Origin: Bacteroidota bacterium
Lineage (GTDB): Bacteria; Bacteroidota; Bacteroidia; Cytophagales; Cyclobacteriaceae
DNA length: 64,000 bases
Assembly: GCA_023417785.1 (NCBI GenBank)
Contig: JAEZEH010000009.1
Span: forward strand, 1-64,000
Direction of reading: 5' to 3'
In this document: positions 26,678-35,301 of the stretch, one piece after another
How the letters are laid out: each line of letters begins with the position of its first letter
Position numbering within the stretch: the stretch's first letter is position 1
Made by a program: the position numbers and the translations under genes
Notes under the pieces: model-generated
Databases searched by the model: none
Told to the model about the DNA's origin: nothing
What the model saw: only the letters and a program-made list of their open reading frames with translations

Positions 26678-27271
26678 TTATTCAGTCCAATATGCGGCGT
26701 CTTTCATCAGAACGAGCGAAATTCCGGCGATAGCGGAGGATATCACCATTTTCCAGTCACGACGGTTTACGCCAAATAAATCGACAAAAAGAAACGTCGC
26801 CGAGAGGAAGATTCCAACAATAATTATTTGACCAAACTCAAGGCCGATATTAAAGGCCAATAGCTGGGATATGATACTTCGGTCTTTCCCGAGGATAGCG
26901 CGGAAGTAATTGGAAAACCCCAGGCCGTGTATGAGCCCGAAGACCAATGCATAAACATAATTGATATGGACGTTCCGTTGGTGAATCGTGTCTTCGTCTT
27001 TAAAGAGGTTTGACACTGCAGCAATAAAGATTGTAAGGGGGATCAGGAACTCGACCAGTTCTTCATTTACGGGGATAATCCCGAGGCTGGCGAGTGCCAG
27101 GGTGAGCGTATGGCCAAGGGTAAACGCCGTGACCAGAATAAGAATCTGCTTCCAGTCACGAACCACATACAGGGAGCATAATGCAATAATAAAAAGGATA
27201 TGGTCGTATCCGAACCGGTAATCAAGGATATGGTCTCTTCCTTCAGCGAAGTAAACCTGGAATTCACTCAT
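26678..27271 (-). CDS. HupE/UreJ-family membrane protein
   Basis: Polytopic membrane protein of 197 residues with about six hydrophobic segments. The HupE/UreJ pattern is clear: GYDHILFIIALC, TAFTLGHTLTLALA and FGLIHGLGFSNYF, whose His and Asp residues are candidate metal ligands. HupE and UreJ are nickel transporters or permease-like helpers, but in Bacteroidota this gene usually sits with DUF6702 and M1 peptidase genes and not with hydrogenase or urease, as here. Its cargo is therefore unknown. First gene of a minus-strand run with two M1 peptidases. Confidence 0.88.
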   Translation of the reverse strand: MSEFQVYFAEGRDHILDYRFGYDHILFIIALCSLYVVRDWKQILILVTAFTLGHTLTLALASLGIIPVNEELVEFLIPLTIFIAAVSNLFKDEDTIHQRNVHINYVYALVFGLIHGLGFSNYFRAILGKDRSIISQLLAFNIGLEFGQIIIVGIFLSATFLFVDLFGVNRRDWKMVISSAIAGISLVLMKDAAYWTE

Positions 27272-27360
27272 AGGTTAATGAAATTTGGCCGCCAATAATA
27301 CACCATTTCTCTGATTTGAAAGAATCCTTACGCAACCGGCGAATTTAACTGTTTCGGTAT

Positions 27361-27368
27361 TATTTTTG
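27361..27368 (+). promoter_or_regulatory. Putative -7 box TATTTTTG before the DUF6702 gene
   Basis: Fits TAnnTTTG, 26 bp before the chosen ATG at 27395, in the divergent intergenic region with the HupE/UreJ gene. The -33 element is not clear. Confidence 0.35.
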
Positions 27369-27394
27369 GCTCTTATTTTTTGAGGCTCACGTTG

Positions 27395-27895
27395 ATGTAC
27401 GGTTCTTTTTTGATCACCCTCTTTATTCTGATCTCTGGTTTTGGCTCTCCAGCCATGCATCCTTTACACGTGAGTGTCACGGAGATTGAATGGGACGAAA
27501 AGGACAAGGCTCTAGAGATCATGATGCGTGTTTTTATGGATGACCTTGAGCTCGCGTTTCGGCAGCGGTATGCCAACCCTTCGCTCGATATTCTTAACGC
27601 CGGAGATCCTTCGCTGGATAAAATGATGGATGCCTATCTGAACGAACGGTTTTCGGTTGTCGTTGACGGGAGAAAACAAGCGCTGAATTATCTGGGGCAT
27701 GAACGCGACGGTGAAGCTTTCGTCTTTTATATCGAAATCAGCCGGTTAAAAAAATGGAACCGTATTCGAATAGTAAACACCGTGCTGATGGAGCTTTATG
27801 ATGACCAATCGCATTTGGTTCACGTAACCGCGTCAGGCAAAATAAGAAGTCTACGGTTGACTAAAAGCAATTCATCAGGAGAACTATCGTTCTAA
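27395..27895 (+). CDS. DUF6702-family exported protein
   Basis: Small secreted protein of 166 residues. A signal segment (MYGSFLITLFILISGFGSPA) precedes the family opening HPLHVSVTEIEWDEKDKALEI. Later parts include MRVFMDDLELAF and VNTVLMELYDDQSHLVHV, both characteristic of DUF6702. An upstream in-frame TTG at 27380 is possible but the ATG gives the better signal peptide. Members are recurrently linked to HupE/UreJ and M1 peptidases in Bacteroidota; the biochemical role is unknown. gldB follows 7 bp downstream. Confidence 0.85.
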   Translation: MYGSFLITLFILISGFGSPAMHPLHVSVTEIEWDEKDKALEIMMRVFMDDLELAFRQRYANPSLDILNAGDPSLDKMMDAYLNERFSVVVDGRKQALNYLGHERDGEAFVFYIEISRLKKWNRIRIVNTVLMELYDDQSHLVHVTASGKIRSLRLTKSNSSGELSF

Positions 27896-27902
27896 CATCG
27901 AA

Positions 27903-28937
27903 ATGAAAAGAATGCAAAATTGTGCACGTAAGCTTAAACTGTTCCGGGGAACCACCTTCGCACTATTAGCCTTGCTTTTGTGGGCATGCGGCGATGCCAG
28001 GGAGGAATGCGTTAAGGCGCCGGATGTGTCCCGGATTAGTGTTGATCTTCAATTTGAATCTTATGGGGATTCGCTGGCGAACATAACTACTAAGGATGAG
28101 CTCGTTGAATTCTTCACGCGGCAACCCGTAATGCGCGATTTCATTTTCAGGCGGTCTGAGTATCCGAATGATTCCGTTTTTATCAAAGAGATTCACGCGC
28201 GGCTGACCAACCCCTACATGGACACATTGCTCGCCGAAACAAGAAGGATTTTCGGGGACCAGAGTGAACTGAAAAAAGAATTTGAAAACGCTTTTCGAAA
28301 CCTGAAGTCGTTTTACCCGGATGTAAAAATACCCGTAATCCGGACGGTGATCTCCGGTTTGGACGCAGACATTTTCATGTCTGACTCGCTGATAATAGTT
28401 GGTCTTGACTACTACCTCGGGGCCGAGGGCAAGTACAGGCCCAAAATGTATGATTACCTCTTGCGAAAGTATGATCCGGAGGACATTGTTCCAAGCGTCA
28501 TGCTAGTCTACGGCATCGATGAAAGATTCAATAAAACAAGCTTGAAAGACAAGACCGTTCTGGCCGACATGGTTGCGTACGGGAAGTCGTTTTATTTCGC
28601 GAAAAGGATGCTGCCCTGCATCCCGGACAGCGTGCTGATTTCGTATACCGACGAAGAAATCCGGGGATCACGAAAAAACCAGGATTTAATCTGGGCCCGT
28701 TTTATCGAGAGCGAGGTGCTTTATTCAACAAGCCATCTGGTGAAAAAGGACTATCTGGGTGAACGACCTGCAACGATTCAGGTAGGCGAGAAGTGCCCGG
28801 GACGAATCGGCCAGTGGGTTGGCTGGCAAATTGTTGAAAAATACATGGATCAACACCCGAACATCACACTCCAACAGCTGATGGCCACCGAAAACGCCCA
28901 AATGCTTTTCCAGGAATCCAGATACAAACCCAAATAG
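27903..28937 (+). CDS. gldB: Gliding motility lipoprotein GldB
   Basis: Lipoprotein needed in gliding Bacteroidota, where GldB is required for motility and type IX secretion-linked surface movement. The signal segment FALLALLLWACG has its lipobox Cys at about 29. The mature part carries GldB features: DVKIPVIRTVISGLDADIF, LIIVGLDYYLG, ILYSTSHLVKK-like segment EVLYSTSHLVKKDYLGERP, and GQWVGWQIVEKYM plus TLQQLM near the end. Length 344 matches. In flavobacteria gldB is next to gldC, which is absent here; the neighbours are DUF6702 upstream (7 bp) and tpiA downstream. Confidence 0.88.
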   Translation: MKRMQNCARKLKLFRGTTFALLALLLWACGDAREECVKAPDVSRISVDLQFESYGDSLANITTKDELVEFFTRQPVMRDFIFRRSEYPNDSVFIKEIHARLTNPYMDTLLAETRRIFGDQSELKKEFENAFRNLKSFYPDVKIPVIRTVISGLDADIFMSDSLIIVGLDYYLGAEGKYRPKMYDYLLRKYDPEDIVPSVMLVYGIDERFNKTSLKDKTVLADMVAYGKSFYFAKRMLPCIPDSVLISYTDEEIRGSRKNQDLIWARFIESEVLYSTSHLVKKDYLGERPATIQVGEKCPGRIGQWVGWQIVEKYMDQHPNITLQQLMATENAQMLFQESRYKPK

Positions 28938-28989
28938 CAAATCTCCCCTCGAATTACCGGTTCCGGCTGGACCAACACGGTTTAGTTTA

Positions 28990-28997
28990 TATCTTTG
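28990..28997 (+). promoter_or_regulatory. Putative -7 box TATCTTTG of tpiA
   Basis: Perfect TAnnTTTG match 25 bp ahead of the tpiA ATG. The -33 element is poor. Confidence 0.5.
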
Positions 28998-29022
28998 ACG
29001 CCACCTATAATCTATAAAACAT

Positions 29023-29784
29023 ATGCGTCAAAAAATTGTAGCCGGAAACTGGAAAATGAACAAGACCCTTGAGGAAGCCAATATTCTGGCTTCTGAAGTT
29101 ACCGGAATGGTCGATGATGAAGTTCGTGGGGATGTAAAAGTGGTCTTCTGTGTACCGTTTCCTTTTTTGTTACCCGTCAAGAATATACTTGGTAATCATT
29201 CCCGGATTTCGGTTGGTGCTCAGAATTGCAGCGATCAGGAATCCGGAGCCTTCACGGGTGAGGTATCTGCACCGATGCTGAAGTCTATGAATATTCCTTA
29301 CGTGATCCTCGGACATAGCGAACGAAGACAATACTACGGCGAGGATTCAAAACTCCTTGCGAAAAAAGTTGATGTTGCCTTGAAACATGGACTTACGCCC
29401 ATATTCTGTTGCGGAGAGCCACTGGAAGTCCGGGAAGCTAATAATCATGAGAAACTCGTGACGTCTCAGGTCGGGGAAAGCCTTTTCCATCTGGACGCCG
29501 ACGCAATGAAAAAGATAGTTCTCGCCTACGAACCGGTGTGGGCAATTGGTACGGGCAAAACAGCCTCTTCCCAACAAGCTCAGGATATGCATAAGGTGAT
29601 TCGCCAGCATATTGCTGGAAAGTATGGCCAGGATGTCGCCGACTCAATCACCATTCTTTACGGCGGCAGTGTTAACGCCGGAAATGCCAAAGAACTATTC
29701 GCCTGCCCTGACGTCGATGGGGGACTGGTCGGAGGAGCGTCGCTTAAATCCCGTGAGTTTACCGACGTTATCAAAGGAATGTAA
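29023..29784 (+). CDS. tpiA: Triosephosphate isomerase
   Basis: Interconverts dihydroxyacetone phosphate and glyceraldehyde 3-phosphate in glycolysis and gluconeogenesis. Active-site elements are AGNWKMNKT (catalytic Lys11), ILGHSERR with the catalytic His, AYEPVWAIGTGKTA with the catalytic Glu and flexible loop 6, and LYGGSVNAGN for phosphate binding. Length 253 is standard. It leads a two-gene unit with prmA, 11 bp downstream. Confidence 0.97.
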   Translation: MRQKIVAGNWKMNKTLEEANILASEVTGMVDDEVRGDVKVVFCVPFPFLLPVKNILGNHSRISVGAQNCSDQESGAFTGEVSAPMLKSMNIPYVILGHSERRQYYGEDSKLLAKKVDVALKHGLTPIFCCGEPLEVREANNHEKLVTSQVGESLFHLDADAMKKIVLAYEPVWAIGTGKTASSQQAQDMHKVIRQHIAGKYGQDVADSITILYGGSVNAGNAKELFACPDVDGGLVGGASLKSREFTDVIKGM

Positions 29785-29795
29785 TCTCACCGTTC

Positions 29796-30626
29796 ATGTA
29801 TTACACCTGCCTTCACGTTACTTGTCAACCAGAGTACGCCGAGATACTAATGGCCGAAGTCGCGGAGGCAGGGTTTGATTCTTTCCTTGAAACAGACATC
29901 GGGTTTGAAGCCTATGTTGAAATGGAGAAATTCGACAAGGAAATCCTGATTGACATCGAAACGCGATACGGAGGATTGACCGACCTTACTTTTCGTACCT
30001 CCCACATCCAGAAACAAAACTGGAATGAGCAATGGGAGAAAAGTTACCATCCCATTAATGTAGAAAACAAGTGTCTGATCCGCGCGGCTTTCCATGAGCC
30101 GGATTCTGGTATTCCACTCGACGTGATAATTACCCCGAAGATGTCTTTCGGGACTGGCCATCACCAGACAACCTATCTTATGGTGAAAAGCCAGCTTGAA
30201 ATTGATCACCATGATAAACGCGTTATGGATGCGGGATGCGGTACAGCCATTCTTTCAATTGTCGCGTCAAAGCTTGGTGCTTCAACGGTGGAAGCGTTTG
30301 ACATCGACGAGTGGAGCATCACCAATGGGAACGAAAATCTCGCCGTGAATGGCCGCACGAATATTCGCATTCAACAGGGAACCATAAGAGATGTATCGCT
30401 TGACGGATTGTTTGATATCATCCTGGCCAACATCAACAAGAATGTGTTGCTTGCCGAGCTCGGTGAATATGCCGCTTACCTGTCATCCGGCGGCGTTATT
30501 CTTTTAAGCGGTTTTTATAACGATGACATTTCTGATCTGCTGGAGACGGCGACCAAATTCGGTTTGTCGGAAAAGCGACGCGACCAACGGGAAGGCTGGG
30601 CGTCGTTGTTGCTTGGCCGAAGCTAG
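29796..30626 (+). CDS. prmA: Ribosomal protein L11 methyltransferase
   Basis: SAM-dependent trimethylation of ribosomal protein L11. The N-terminal substrate-recognition domain (1-about 85) is followed by the catalytic domain, with PKMSFGTGHHQTTYLM, motif I MDAGCGTAILSIVASKLG, and DIILANINKNVL where Asn and the following hydrophobic stretch hold the substrate amine. The length of 276 residues is the shorter Bacteroidota form. It follows tpiA by 11 bp and its end overlaps the convergent hydrolase gene by 4 bp. Confidence 0.94.
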   Translation: MYYTCLHVTCQPEYAEILMAEVAEAGFDSFLETDIGFEAYVEMEKFDKEILIDIETRYGGLTDLTFRTSHIQKQNWNEQWEKSYHPINVENKCLIRAAFHEPDSGIPLDVIITPKMSFGTGHHQTTYLMVKSQLEIDHHDKRVMDAGCGTAILSIVASKLGASTVEAFDIDEWSITNGNENLAVNGRTNIRIQQGTIRDVSLDGLFDIILANINKNVLLAELGEYAAYLSSGGVILLSGFYNDDISDLLETATKFGLSEKRRDQREGWASLLLGRS

Positions 30627-31393
30627 CTATCCGTTCGGCGAAGCCAGCCGCTAACGATGTCGGCAAACTCCTGAGGTTTTTCCGCCTGCACCCAATGACC
30701 TGTTTCCATGGTTTCGATTTCAGCCTTTGGGAAGAACTCGCGAATGCGTGGAATGTCGGTATCGAGGACGTAGCTCGAGCGACTTCCCCTTACGAACAGG
30801 ACCGGATTTGAAAATGTGCCTTCATAGATTAAATCAGCTCCAACATTGCCGAGCTTTTCGCGAATAACTTTAAGATTCATTTTCCAGGAGAACCCGCCGT
30901 CGGAGTTACGCTGAAGATTTTTCAGAAGGAATTGGCGTGTGCCTAAATCTGAAACATACTCACCCAGGATCGTTTCAGCTTCTTTTCGGGACGATAGTTC
31001 ACTCACGGGAACGGCTGCGAGTCCGTCAGCAATTACATAATGCTCGAGATCATACAGGCGTGGCGCAATATCCACGACTACGAGTTTGCCAACCTCTTCC
31101 GGGTGGGCCAGCGCAAAATTCATCGCGGCCTTCCCTCCCATTGAATGGCCAACCAGCGTAGCTTTCTTTAAGTCGTGATCATCAAAGAATTCCTGAAGGT
31201 CTTCAGCCATACTTTGATAGTCGAAGCGCTCATCATGAGGCGACTGGCCATGGTTCCTGAGATCAACCGTAATAACCCGGAATTGTTCCGAAAACAGTTT
31301 GGCCTGCGTCAGCCAGTTGTCGGACGACCCGAATAGCCCGTGTAAAATGACGATCGGCTCGCCGCTGCCATACTCTCTTGAAAAAAGCTTCAC
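30623..31393 (-). CDS. Alpha/beta-fold hydrolase (YbfF-like esterase)
   Basis: Serine hydrolase of 256 residues. The oxyanion loop is HGLFGSSDNW (18-27), the nucleophile elbow GHSMGGKAA has Ser84, and the catalytic His is in METGHWVQAEKP near the C-terminus. These features match the YbfF esterase group, which acts on short acyl or acyl-CoA esters. It is the last gene of a minus-strand run starting with DUF2905, and its stop overlaps prmA by 4 bp. Natural substrate unknown. Confidence 0.88.
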   Translation of the reverse strand: MKLFSREYGSGEPIVILHGLFGSSDNWLTQAKLFSEQFRVITVDLRNHGQSPHDERFDYQSMAEDLQEFFDDHDLKKATLVGHSMGGKAAMNFALAHPEEVGKLVVVDIAPRLYDLEHYVIADGLAAVPVSELSSRKEAETILGEYVSDLGTRQFLLKNLQRNSDGGFSWKMNLKVIREKLGNVGADLIYEGTFSNPVLFVRGSRSSYVLDTDIPRIREFFPKAEIETMETGHWVQAEKPQEFADIVSGWLRRTDS

Positions 31394-31422
31394 GATGATT
31401 TGATGTTATTAGTATCGTTAAT

Positions 31423-32079
31423 TTATTCTTCGCAAAATGATCCCCGGGCGATATACAGTTTTTTTATCTGCGATTCAATTAATCCCTCGTTCACAGCCGG
31501 ATCCGCCAGTACAAGTGCCGGGTCAAGTTCTCCTTTTAAAATCAGTATGCCACCATCTGTTTCGCCGAAGATAGCTTCGGTGACGACGTTACCAGTCTTA
31601 ATGATCTCTTTCAGATAATCATTGTGTCGTGCCATAAGGCTGCCCTGATTACCAGCGGTGAATTTGCTCACAACGGCATCGAATCTCACGAAGGAGTAGT
31701 TAGTCATCGTATAATCCTCACCCACCGGACAAACTCCACCGTGACGGGGAATGTAAGGCATGATTTCGATATCCCAACGTTTGGCCTGCACACCCGGATC
31801 GGTGCTAATCCAAACCTCCACTTCAGCAACGGAGGCGCTGTTCATGATGAAGATTCCGCCGCCGCCGTCGAATGGGCCAGCCGCCAGAAGTTTGCCCTCT
31901 TTGCTCAGACGCCCCATGTTCGCCATGTGGCCATCCATAATTCTTTTCGTTTCCTCAGGGGAAATTTTTTCACTATCGGTTTTCTTATTCAGAAAGACGA
32001 TTGAGTATTGCTTCTCTTGGGCCGACACAAGCTGGCTCAACACAAACAAACAACAGATTATCCAGGTATTCATATTCAA
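31423..32079 (-). CDS. Exported protein with two YCII-like domains
   Basis: A signal peptide (IICCLFVLSQLVSAQ) precedes two copies of a dimeric alpha/beta-barrel YCII fold, about residues 22-115 and 120-215. Each copy has the YCII pattern of a mid-domain GKLLAAGPFD / TGNVVTEAIFG-type turn followed by an acidic helix. YCII proteins often have a catalytic His-Asp pair but their reactions are mostly unknown. A secreted tandem version is unusual among the mainly cytosolic single-domain members. It starts 2 bp after the transporter gene, so the two are surely co-transcribed. Confidence 0.75.
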   Translation of the reverse strand: MNMNTWIICCLFVLSQLVSAQEKQYSIVFLNKKTDSEKISPEETKRIMDGHMANMGRLSKEGKLLAAGPFDGGGGIFIMNSASVAEVEVWISTDPGVQAKRWDIEIMPYIPRHGGVCPVGEDYTMTNYSFVRFDAVVSKFTAGNQGSLMARHNDYLKEIIKTGNVVTEAIFGETDGGILILKGELDPALVLADPAVNEGLIESQIKKLYIARGSFCEE

Positions 32080-32081
32080 TT

Positions 32082-33053
32082 TCAGGCGATTGTTTCAGCT
32101 TCCGTTTTTGCTTTCTCCGGTAGTGGAGATCGTCTCGGTTTCTTGCTGACCATAAGTATACCCGCAAGAATCATGACGGTTCCCACAATTTGAAGGACTA
32201 GTATGGGTTCACCCAGAATAAAGTATGCCTGAAGAATTGTTGAAACAGGCCCGATGCTTCCCACGATTGCCGCATTGTCAGAACCTATCCGACTTATGCC
32301 ATGCGAAACAAGGTACGAAGGAATTACGGTACTAACGATTGCCATCGCGAAACTATAAACATAAACCAATGGCTCTAACCCAAGCAGGGAGCTTTCGCTG
32401 GTTATCTGGAAATGAATAATGACCGCGATACATGCGAAAGACATGGCGTAACTATTGAACTTTGATGCCCCAACAGCAGGGATGATTCGTCCACTGCCAA
32501 CGATGTAAATCGCATATGTTATTGCACAGCAGAAAATCAAAAGACAGCCCTTATAAAATTGAGGGTTTGATGTATCGATTTTTGCCTCCCCCCAGAAAGC
32601 CAGTATCAGCCCCAGATACGTAATGCCTATGGCGATCCATTGGTAGACGTTTATCCGGACTTTGAACACCACCGAGGACATGAGCAACACGAGAGTCGGA
32701 TAAATAAAAAGAATGAGCCTTTCTATCCCGGCTGATACGTACTGTAGTCCAAGAAAGTCGAGCAAGCTGGATACATAATATCCGATGCAGCCGATGACAG
32801 CAATGCCAAGCCATTGATTAAGCGTGAATTTTTTATTGGTACTACTGGACGAACTGATCGCTGCCGAGACAATAAAAAAGGGTAATGAAAAAAGCATGCG
32901 AAGTGCCAGCAGGCTAACCGCATCAACTGTAGTGTCGCGATACGCAAGTTTCACGAATATCGCCTTCGTGGAGAAACACACAGCGCCTAACAACGCAATA
33001 ATTACCCCACCGATAAAATAGGATCTTGATTCGTTTGGCAACAGTTTGTTCAT
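32082..33053 (-). CDS. EamA/DMT-superfamily transporter
   Basis: Ten-span inner-membrane transporter made of two EamA repeats (about 15-150 and 165-305). The repeat motif is seen at the end of each half, such as ERLILFIYPTLVLLMS in the first and VSTILQAYFILGEPI in the second. The family exports amino acids or other small metabolites. The start codon overlaps the aminotransferase stop by 4 bp (translational coupling). The basic tail KKPRRSPLPEKAK stays inside. Substrate unknown. Confidence 0.9.
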   Translation of the reverse strand: MNKLLPNESRSYFIGGVIIALLGAVCFSTKAIFVKLAYRDTTVDAVSLLALRMLFSLPFFIVSAAISSSSSTNKKFTLNQWLGIAVIGCIGYYVSSLLDFLGLQYVSAGIERLILFIYPTLVLLMSSVVFKVRINVYQWIAIGITYLGLILAFWGEAKIDTSNPQFYKGCLLIFCCAITYAIYIVGSGRIIPAVGASKFNSYAMSFACIAVIIHFQITSESSLLGLEPLVYVYSFAMAIVSTVIPSYLVSHGISRIGSDNAAIVGSIGPVSTILQAYFILGEPILVLQIVGTVMILAGILMVSKKPRRSPLPEKAKTEAETIA

Positions 33054-34198
33054 GAAGCTAACACTTTGGCAAATTTCTCCATGTCCTCTTTCCGGTTATA
33101 AACATTGGGTGATACACGGATTGCGTTTCCCCTGACAGACACAAAGATCTTTTTGTCGATGAGCTTTTTGCGAATTAAATTCATGTCAGTATTCTGTGGA
33201 ATGCGAATCCCAAAGAGGTGACTGCCCCGCCAGTTTTCGTCTTCGATGAAGTATCCTTTCTCAACGAGCCGCGAAATGGAATCAGCTGTGATAGCTTTAC
33301 AATACTCCTGGATGAATTCAGGTTTCCAACGGTTGATTTGTTTCAGCGCATTCAGCATCATGGGAACAAGGATGAAATTACTGTGTTCACCAACCTCATA
33401 ACGCAATGCACCTTCCTGGTAGTTGTCTTGGTAGTTGACGAGCCGTGTGAAATCTTCACTTTTCAATCGGTTGATCCAATTTTCTTCTATCGGCTTTCCG
33501 TTGTCAAATGCTGGTCCATAGTAAGCAAGCCCAATGGAATAGGGGCCCATCAGCCATTTGTAACCCGCGCAAATCAATGCATCCGGTTGTATTTTAGAAA
33601 CATCGAACGGAAAAGCGCCTACGGATTGGGTTCCATCAATAATGAGCAGAGCATTTACTTCACGGGTTCGCTGCCTTATGGCCTCAAGGTCGAAACGAGT
33701 GCCGTCGGCCCAATGAAAATGAGCGATAGCAACAGCAGCCGTTTTTTCGTTGATCGATTCGAGAATTCGCTCGTTCCATCGGTAGCCCCGCCTTTCCAAT
33801 GAGTCCGGTGGCGCTACGCTTCGCAACGTTGTGCCCGCGGCAGAGCACAGTGATTGCCAGGGATAAACGTTACTGGGAAATTGTTCGGCAGCGACTACGA
33901 TTTCCTGTCCCTTCGTTAGCGACATATTCGCGGCTACGTTGGCTAAACCATACGATACTGAAGGGATGATGACGATCCTCGATGATTCTGGTGTGTTTAT
34001 CGTAATGGCAAATTCCTTTCGCAGGATTTCGCTTTCGAGGAAGAAATTATCGGCAGTGATGGAAAACGGATTCCGTTTCGTCCGGATGCCCCGGATGCCA
34101 GCCTTTTCAACGCTTTTTAGCATCGGGCTCATGTAGGCACAATTGAGGTATGTGACGTTGGGGTTCAGCGTGAACTTCGCGTGTTTACAAGTAAGCAT
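33050..34198 (-). CDS. Aminotransferase class V family PLP enzyme
   Basis: Fold-type I PLP enzyme of 382 residues related to cysteine desulfurases, kynureninases and isopenicillin-N-epimerase-like proteins. The Schiff-base Lys214 lies in ICAGYKWLMGPY, the PLP-ring Asp in LLIIDGTQSVGAFP, and a His in IAHFHWADGTRFD. No desulfurase active-site Cys loop is visible, so an Fe-S role is unlikely. Coupled by a 4-bp overlap to the EamA exporter, which could handle its product. The reaction is not known. Confidence 0.85.
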   Translation of the reverse strand: MLTCKHAKFTLNPNVTYLNCAYMSPMLKSVEKAGIRGIRTKRNPFSITADNFFLESEILRKEFAITINTPESSRIVIIPSVSYGLANVAANMSLTKGQEIVVAAEQFPSNVYPWQSLCSAAGTTLRSVAPPDSLERRGYRWNERILESINEKTAAVAIAHFHWADGTRFDLEAIRQRTREVNALLIIDGTQSVGAFPFDVSKIQPDALICAGYKWLMGPYSIGLAYYGPAFDNGKPIEENWINRLKSEDFTRLVNYQDNYQEGALRYEVGEHSNFILVPMMLNALKQINRWKPEFIQEYCKAITADSISRLVEKGYFIEDENWRGSHLFGIRIPQNTDMNLIRKKLIDKKIFVSVRGNAIRVSPNVYNRKEDMEKFAKVLAS

Positions 34199-34213
34199 AA
34201 GGTGAAAAACCGG

Positions 34214-34426
34214 CTACTGACGCCAGCGATTAATCAAATACAGAATCAGTGAGATAACAATACTCAGAATGATGCTTGTGGTGATCGGGAAGTAAAAGTT
34301 ATAGTTATCTTTCTTTATCGAAATGTCGCCTGGGAGACGACCGATAAATGGAATGCGGTCACTGTAGGTAACAATAATGCCAGCCACAATTATAATAATT
34401 CCGATTATGATAAGTAATTTTCCCAC
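34214..34426 (-). CDS. DUF2905-family small membrane protein
   Basis: Two-span membrane protein. Starting at the GTG at 34426 gives 70 residues beginning (V)GKLLIIIGIIIIVAG, then the signature IPFIGRLPGDISIKKDNYNFYFP, and a second hydrophobic helix TTSIILSIVISLILYLI. This matches DUF2905, found widely with no known function. The frame is open further upstream to an ATG at 34483, but those 19 residues are not family-like. First gene of a minus-strand run ending in the alpha/beta hydrolase. Confidence 0.85.
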   Translation of the reverse strand: MGKLLIIIGIIIIVAGIIVTYSDRIPFIGRLPGDISIKKDNYNFYFPITTSIILSIVISLILYLINRWRQ

Positions 34427-34497
34427 TATCTCGTCACCCCGAAAGTTAATAAAGTTTGAACAGTGACCTGAAGTCTTAAACAATTAATCTCACGTGA

Positions 34498-35208
34498 ATG
34501 GAGAAGGGCAGGCTGTATCTAATCCCTACGGTTATAGCTGACGACACACAATTTAAGGTGATTGCACCTCACGTTCTGGAAGTGCTGCCGGGCCTCCGAT
34601 ACTTCCTTGCCGAGAATGTCCGGACCGCCCGAAGGTATCTTAGCAGTCTGAAAGTATTTCCGGCCATTGATCAGTTGCATTTTGAAGTGCTCGACAAAGA
34701 CACCCCGGCTGAGATGCTTCCTGAGCTCTTCGGTCCATTAACGCATGGTAGCGACCTTGGGATACTGTCCGACTCCGGTTGCCCGGGTGTGGCCGATCCC
34801 GGCGCCATGGCCGTTGGTTTTGCTCACCGCCATGGAATTGAGGTTATACCGCTGGTGGGACCATCCTCAATTCTGCTTGCCCTGATGGGGTCCGGGCTCA
34901 ACGGCCAACAATTTGCTTTCCATGGTTATTTGCCGGTTGACAATAAAGCGCTGGCCAGTGAGCTCAAAGAACTGGAGAGAGAATCGGTTAAGAAGAAGCA
35001 GACGCAAATATTAATCGAAACACCGTATAGGAACAACAGGTTATTCGGGCAGTTTATTAAGGTCCTGCAGGACGAAACGCTGCTAACGGTTGCCCTTGGG
35101 GTCACAGGACCAAGTCAGTTTATAAGAACCCGGACCGTCCGTGAATGGAGGCAGCAAGTTCCGGAGTTTCCGAAAGCTCCGGCGGTGTTTCTGTTTTTGG
35201 CAAAGTAA
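34498..35208 (+). CDS. Tetrapyrrole-methylase-fold SAM methyltransferase (RsmI-like)
   Basis: Resembles RsmI, the 16S rRNA C1402 2'-O-methyltransferase, in the Bacteroidota short form. Seen are the N-terminal strand LYLIPTVI, the loop LGILSDSGCPGVADPGA for SAM binding, and VIPLVGPSSILLALMGSGLNGQQFAFHGYLP, which is the RsmI signature. Length 236 lacks part of the C-terminal domain of the E. coli protein. Divergent from the DUF2905 gene and 93 bp before metK, which makes its cofactor. rRNA target is inferred. Confidence 0.85.
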   Translation: MEKGRLYLIPTVIADDTQFKVIAPHVLEVLPGLRYFLAENVRTARRYLSSLKVFPAIDQLHFEVLDKDTPAEMLPELFGPLTHGSDLGILSDSGCPGVADPGAMAVGFAHRHGIEVIPLVGPSSILLALMGSGLNGQQFAFHGYLPVDNKALASELKELERESVKKKQTQILIETPYRNNRLFGQFIKVLQDETLLTVALGVTGPSQFIRTRTVREWRQQVPEFPKAPAVFLFLAK

Positions 35209-35217
35209 ACCGAACTG

Positions 35218-35248
35218 TTTGGCAATTAGCTAAATCGCTTTAAATTTG
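35218..35248 (+). promoter_or_regulatory. Promoter of metK
   Basis: TTTG at 35218-35221, 19 bases, then TAAATTTG at 35241-35248: a full match to the Bacteroidota -33/-7 pattern. The predicted leader to the ATG at 35302 is about 45 nt, too short for a SAM riboswitch. Confidence 0.7.
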
Positions 35249-35301
35249 CCCGCTGAAATTTCAGTTAAACGCATTCTTACTTATTTCATCAAACTTATTT
35301 T

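Noticed and set aside
35249..35301. SAM riboswitch before metK
   Set aside because: The predicted leader is only about 45 nt and has no suitable stem set.
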